Shown piece after piece: positions 6,410 to 9,399 of a DNA stretch of 9,399 nucleotides. How positions within the stretch are numbered: the first letter of the stretch is position 1; every line of letters begins with the position of its first letter. The notes under the pieces are model-generated. The model did not search any database, had not been told where the DNA came from, and was given only the letters and a program-made list of their open reading frames with translations. A program made the position numbers and the translations under genes. The stretch comes from Acidobacteriota bacterium (GTDB lineage: Bacteria; Acidobacteriota; Holophagae; Thermotomaculales; Thermotomaculaceae): assembly GCA_003650445.1 (NCBI GenBank), contig QMQE01000095.1, forward strand, positions 1-9,399, written 5' to 3'.

Positions 6410-6955
6410 ATGCCAAATGAAAAGACGTTGATGGATGTTGAAACCATGGGCCGCACAATCAAACGGATGACCCATGAAATCCTGGAAATGACAGGGGGGT
6501 GCAAGGACCTGCTTCTTGTGGGAATCCGAACCCGCGGTGACCACATTGCGCGGCGCATTGCGGAAAGCATCGCGGAAGTGGAAGGAACAAGAGTGCCTGT
6601 GGGGTTACTGGACATTACTTTGTACCGGGATGATCTGATAACCAATGTTGCCAACGCGTACTTGAAGGAGACTGAAATACCTTTTCCCGTAACGAACAAA
6701 AAAGTAGTGCTGGTGGATGATGTGTTGTACACCGGACGAACGGTTCGCGCCGCAATTGAGGGCATTCTGGATTTCGGGCGCCCGACTTATATTCGTCTCG
6801 CGGTTCTGGTGGACCGGGGGCACCGGGAGCTGCCTATCCGGGCGGATGTGGTGGGCAAGAACATTCCAACTTCTTCCGATGAAATGGTTCAGGTTCACGT
6901 AACGGAAGAAGACGGGCGGGATGAAGTCCTGCTCTTGAAAAAGAATGGGGAATAG
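6410..6955 (+). CDS. pyrR: PyrR: bifunctional pyr operon RNA-binding regulator / uracil phosphoribosyltransferase
   Basis: This 181-residue protein has the usual PyrR length. It has a type I phosphoribosyltransferase fold: GIRTRGDHIARRI (38-50), the DITLYRDDL segment (68-76) and the PRPP-binding loop VVLVDDVLYTGRT (99-111, acidic pair D103-D104). The PyrR-specific C-terminal half carries LVDRGHRELPIRAD (133-146) and VGKNIPTS (148-155). In the family it binds pyr leader RNA in response to UMP, and many members also convert uracil plus PRPP to UMP. It is the first gene of the operon, directly after an attenuator carrying a matching RNA loop, so it is likely autoregulated. The stop codon is followed after one base by the preferred pyrB start. 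Confidence 0.97.
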   Translation: MPNEKTLMDVETMGRTIKRMTHEILEMTGGCKDLLLVGIRTRGDHIARRIAESIAEVEGTRVPVGLLDITLYRDDLITNVANAYLKETEIPFPVTNKKVVLVDDVLYTGRTVRAAIEGILDFGRPTYIRLAVLVDRGHRELPIRADVVGKNIPTSSDEMVQVHVTEEDGRDEVLLLKKNGE

Positions 6956-6956
6956 C

Positions 6957-7895
6957 ATGTCTATCAAACATAAGAACCTGTTGGGGATTGAGCCTCTGGA
7001 AAAGGTTGAAATCGAGCAGATTCTGGATGGCGCAAAAATTTTCAAGGAACTTTGTGCAGGTAACAATAAGAAATTTCCCGCCCTTCGGGGAAAACTGATT
7101 CTGAATCTTTTCATGGAGAATTCGACCCGGACCCGCTCCTCATTTGAGATTGCGGAGAAACGCCTCGGTGCGGATATCCTGAACTTTTCCGCTTCCGCCA
7201 GTTCATTGACCAAGGGCGAGTCCTTTTACGACACAATCAAAACACTGGAATCCATGGAACCACAGATTGTTGTGATGCGGCACTCATCTCCAGGTTCGGC
7301 AAAATTCCTCGCTGACAATATTGACGCATCGGTTGCCAATGCAGGAGATGGACCTCATGAACACCCAACTCAGGCGCTTCTTGACGCGTTCACTATTCGG
7401 GAAAAGATGGGCACTCTCACCGGATTGAAAATTGTGATTGCCGGGGACATTGCCCATTCACGGGTAACCCGCTCCAACATCTTCCTGTTGACAAAAATGG
7501 GAAATGACGTGGTGCTGTCCGGCCCCGCGACCCTGATACCGAGGGAAATTGAGGGCCTGAACGTACGAGTGGAAACGGATTTTGACAAGGCGATTGAGGA
7601 CGCAGATGTGGTGATGATGCTCCGCATCCAGAAAGAGCGGCAGAAAGAGAGTTTTTTCCCGTCACTGGAGGAATTTAACATGCTTTACGGCCTGAGCCGG
7701 GAACGATTGAAAAGATTGAAAGAAAACAGCATTGTCATGCATCCCGGCCCCATCAACCGGGGGGTTGAAATCAATTCAGAGGTGGCGGACGGGAAGCGCT
7801 CCGTGATACTGAGACAGGTCAGCAACGGCATCTCAATCCGCATGGCGGTACTCTATTTGCTGGCAGGAGGAAAAATAAATGAACTTACTCATTAA
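6957..7895 (+). CDS. pyrB: Aspartate carbamoyltransferase catalytic subunit
   Basis: The enzyme makes N-carbamoyl-L-aspartate from carbamoyl phosphate and aspartate, the committed step of pyrimidine synthesis, in the cytosol. I chose the ATG at 6957 (312 residues) because GGGGA at 6947-6951 precedes it at 5-nt spacing. An in-frame ATG at 6945 would add four residues and overlap pyrR but has no comparable ribosome site. Motifs from 6957: carbamoyl-phosphate loop STRTR (56-60), K86 in SLTKGES (the residue contributed by the neighbouring subunit), HPTQ (136-139), RVTRS (169-173), R223 and Q225 in RIQ, and HPGP (262-265). All active-site elements are present. Length and motifs fit Bacillus/Aquifex-type catalytic chains. 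No pyrI regulatory-chain gene follows. The last 17 bases overlap pyrC, suggesting translational coupling and possibly an ATCase-DHOase complex. Confidence 0.97.
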   Translation: MSIKHKNLLGIEPLEKVEIEQILDGAKIFKELCAGNNKKFPALRGKLILNLFMENSTRTRSSFEIAEKRLGADILNFSASASSLTKGESFYDTIKTLESMEPQIVVMRHSSPGSAKFLADNIDASVANAGDGPHEHPTQALLDAFTIREKMGTLTGLKIVIAGDIAHSRVTRSNIFLLTKMGNDVVLSGPATLIPREIEGLNVRVETDFDKAIEDADVVMMLRIQKERQKESFFPSLEEFNMLYGLSRERLKRLKENSIVMHPGPINRGVEINSEVADGKRSVILRQVSNGISIRMAVLYLLAGGKINELTH

Positions 7896-9171
7896 AAACG
7901 GACATGTCATCAATCCGGATTCAGGTATGGACAAGGTGCTGGATATCCTGATTGTGGACGGTAGAATTGAAAAAATAGATGTGAATATTGATGAAAGTAC
8001 GGCGGATAAAACCATTGATGCCGGCAACATGATTGTTGCGCCGGGCTTTGTAGACGCCCACGCCCACCTTCGGGAGCCGGGAAACGAGCGGGCGGAAACC
8101 ATTGAAAGCGGCTGCAAATCGGCAATGAACGGCGGTTTTACTACCGTAACTGCCATGCCCAATACCAATCCCTGCATGGATAACGCGGCCATTGTGTCGC
8201 TGGTACGGGAAAAAGCACACCGGGCCGGATACGCGAAGGTTTGTCCAGTGGGAGCGGTGAGCAAAGGCAGGGCCGGGCAGGAACTGGCCGCAATCGGGGA
8301 GATGGTTCACGAGGGCATTGTGGCGGTCAGTGATGACGGCAGCCCCGTTGCCACCGCCGAGCTGATGAAAAAGGCACTGGAATACTGCCAGTTATTCGGC
8401 ATCCCGGTGATGGAACACGCCGAAGAGCCGACCCTGACCCGTGGCGCAGTGATAAATGAGGGCTTCATGTCTACCAAGTTGGGGTTGAAAGGCATGCCGA
8501 CAGTGGCGGAGGACATCATTGTATCCCGTGATATTATTCTGAACCGATATGTGAAGGGTTGGCTCCATATCTCTCATCTGTCCAGCGAATACAGCCTGGA
8601 TATGGTTCGCCGGGCAAAGGGCCGTGGAGAGCATGTTACCACCGAAGTGACACCTCACCATCTTTTCTTCAATGACAAAGCACTGGAAAACTTTGATACA
8701 AATTTTGTCATGAAACCACCAATCCGCATAGAGGCTGATCGCTTGTCTATGATTGAAGGAATCAAAGATGGAACGATCGACTGTATTGCCACCGACCATG
8801 CACCCCATCCCCACGAGTACAAGAATTGCGAGATTGACATCTGCGCTTTTGGAATTATCGGCTTTGAAACGGCTATTCCTGCTATTTTGAGTATGCTTTA
8901 CCATCAACATGATGTTCCGCTTAAACGCATTGTGGAATGCATGTCCACAAACCCGGCGAAGATAATCGGTATAAAAGATGACCGTCTGCGGGTTGGTGCG
9001 AAAGCCGATATGACAATATTCTCAACTGACCGTGAGATTGTCATTGACCCTGAAAAGTTCAAATCCCGTTCCCGGAATACCCCGTTCAGAGGTTTGAAGT
9101 TGAAGGGTGCTCCTGAATACGCAATTCGCGGAACCCGGGTTGTCAAATGCGAAGTGGGCAACGACGTATAG
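7879..9171 (+). CDS. pyrC: Dihydroorotase, type I, catalytically complete
   Basis: The enzyme cyclises carbamoyl aspartate to dihydroorotate. The ATG at 7879 follows a perfect AGGAGG (7865-7870) at 8-nt spacing, inside the 3' end of pyrB. The product has 430 residues, typical of type I dihydroorotases of the amidohydrolase superfamily. Metal and catalytic residues are all visible: H61 and H63 in DAHAHLREPG, D152-D153 in SDDG, H180 in MEHAEE, H233 in ISHLSSE and D306 in ATDHAPH. Substrate-binding MPNTNP is at 93-98. The usual bridging carbamylated lysine of other amidohydrolases is replaced here by the aspartate pair, as in the Aquifex/Bacillus type. Because the zinc ligands are intact, this is an active enzyme and not the inactive pyrC' homologue found beside some ATCases. 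It appears to be the last gene of the operon within the window. Confidence 0.97.
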   Translation: MNLLIKNGHVINPDSGMDKVLDILIVDGRIEKIDVNIDESTADKTIDAGNMIVAPGFVDAHAHLREPGNERAETIESGCKSAMNGGFTTVTAMPNTNPCMDNAAIVSLVREKAHRAGYAKVCPVGAVSKGRAGQELAAIGEMVHEGIVAVSDDGSPVATAELMKKALEYCQLFGIPVMEHAEEPTLTRGAVINEGFMSTKLGLKGMPTVAEDIIVSRDIILNRYVKGWLHISHLSSEYSLDMVRRAKGRGEHVTTEVTPHHLFFNDKALENFDTNFVMKPPIRIEADRLSMIEGIKDGTIDCIATDHAPHPHEYKNCEIDICAFGIIGFETAIPAILSMLYHQHDVPLKRIVECMSTNPAKIIGIKDDRLRVGAKADMTIFSTDREIVIDPEKFKSRSRNTPFRGLKLKGAPEYAIRGTRVVKCEVGNDV

Positions 9172-9236
9172 CGCCGTGTGATGGGGGATGAGTGATGAAG
9201 AAGTGTTCTGTGTTCTGACCGGAGGGGAAGAGATGG

Positions 9237-9276
9237 GACAGGGAATGGCCAATTCCCTGATTTTTCTTACCACTAC
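9237..9276 (+). repeat. 40-bp direct repeat, copy 1
   Basis: This is identical over 40 bp to 9359-9398, starting GACAGGGAATGG and ending TTACCACTAC. The copies start 122 bp apart. It lies in the 228-bp non-coding tail after pyrC and contains the hairpin annotated at 9239-9265. Confidence 0.9.
9239..9265 (+). terminator. Probable intrinsic terminator of the pyr operon, embedded in repeat copy 1
   Basis: CAGGGAAT (9239-9246) and ATTCCCTG (9252-9259) form a perfect 8-bp stem on the 5-nt loop GGCCA, followed by A and five T (9261-9265). It lies 67 bp after the pyrC stop codon. The T tract is short and the stem is only half GC, so efficiency may be modest. Confidence 0.55.
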
Positions 9277-9358
9277 TCCCGCGGTGCGTTGCGCCGAATG
9301 TTGAGTGATAGGTGTTGGGTGCTAAATGAAAGATGAGAAAAATCAGGGTAAATCAAAA

Positions 9359-9398
9359 GACAGGGAATGGCCAATTCCCTGATTTTTCTTACCACTAC
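9359..9398 (+). repeat. 40-bp direct repeat, copy 2, at the window edge
   Basis: This is a perfect copy of 9237-9276. It contains the same 8-bp stem (9361-9368 with 9374-9381) and T5 tract (9383-9387), so it could act as a second terminator. The sequence between the copies includes GAAAAATCAGGG (9337-9348), the exact reverse complement of CCCTGATTTTTC inside each copy (9255-9266 and 9377-9388), giving larger alternative hairpins. The window ends one base later, so the full number of copies is unknown. Confidence 0.9.
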
Positions 9399-9399
9399 C

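Larger units (their letters stand above)
9172..9399. other. Non-coding tail after pyrC
   Basis: No gene is supported here. Besides the two 40-bp repeats, it contains low-complexity purine-rich stretches of GATGAG/GTGTT type (9180-9215 and 9298-9336) and a GC-rich hairpin, CGGTGC (9282-9287) with GCGCCG (9291-9296) on a GTT loop, without a T tract. These look like intergenic repeat elements rather than coding sequence. Confidence 0.6.

Noticed and set aside
6605..7213. Minus-strand frame of 202 codons opposite pyrR and pyrB
   Set aside because: It is antisense to two strongly conserved enzymes; its composition is that of a shadow frame.
9233..9304. A 23-codon frame with GGAGGGG upstream, after pyrC
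   Set aside because: It consists largely of the 40-bp repeat and its terminator hairpin. The apparent ribosome site is within a purine-rich stretch, and there is no evidence of protein-level selection.
9298..9336. Integron attC-like core (GTTGGGT)
   Set aside because: Only a short core-like 7-mer is present, with no matching inverse core and no cassette gene or integrase nearby.
9237..9398. CRISPR array
   Set aside because: There are only two copies, with an 82-bp interval and a terminator-like palindrome in each repeat. The interval shares inverted sequence with the repeat, which is not how CRISPR spacers behave.

Overview
The window looks like chromosomal DNA of moderate GC content from a bacterium, most likely Gram-negative. 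A large secreted, modular nuclease and an ANK/MATE-like membrane protein lie beside a compact pyrR-pyrB-pyrC operon. I cannot name the phylum. PyrR-controlled pyr clusters occur in Firmicutes, Thermus and several other phyla, and nothing here decides between them.

Layout. (1) Bases 1-4583, minus strand: one uninterrupted reading frame of 1527 codons that runs off the left edge. It is a signal-peptide-bearing extracellular nuclease with two lamin-tail/Ig modules, an OB-like domain, a complete endonuclease/exonuclease/phosphatase (EEP) domain, two InlB/Flg_new-type repeats and a PKD domain. Every plus-strand reading frame in this stretch is a shadow of it. (2) Bases 4780-6114, minus strand: a 444-residue polytopic membrane protein resembling bacterial ANK-like members of the MATE superfamily. 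(3) Bases 6115-6409: a divergent intergenic region. Its left half holds a cluster of direct and inverted TTGAG-type repeats. Its right half is the pyr leader. (4) Bases 6410-9171, plus strand: pyrR, pyrB and pyrC, tightly packed. Only 1 nt separates pyrR from the preferred pyrB start, and pyrB and pyrC overlap by 17 nt. (5) Bases 9172-9399: a non-coding tail with two perfect copies of a 40-bp repeat, each containing a terminator-like hairpin; the second copy ends one base before the window edge.

How the genes work together. PyrB (aspartate carbamoyltransferase) and PyrC (dihydroorotase) catalyse the second and third steps of UMP synthesis, and PyrR is their UMP-sensing RNA-binding regulator. 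The leader contains a hairpin with a CNGNGA-type hexaloop expected of a PyrR site. It is followed by a 23-codon leader reading frame whose Shine-Dalgarno sequence lies in the closing stem of that hairpin, and by an intrinsic terminator that sits inside the leader reading frame. This arrangement matches the coupled transcription-translation attenuation proposed for the Thermus pyr operon better than pure Bacillus-type antitermination, although a 7-bp antiterminator pairing is also possible. This leader is the most interesting element in the window.

The nuclease and the membrane protein point the other way and show no obvious metabolic link to the pyr operon.
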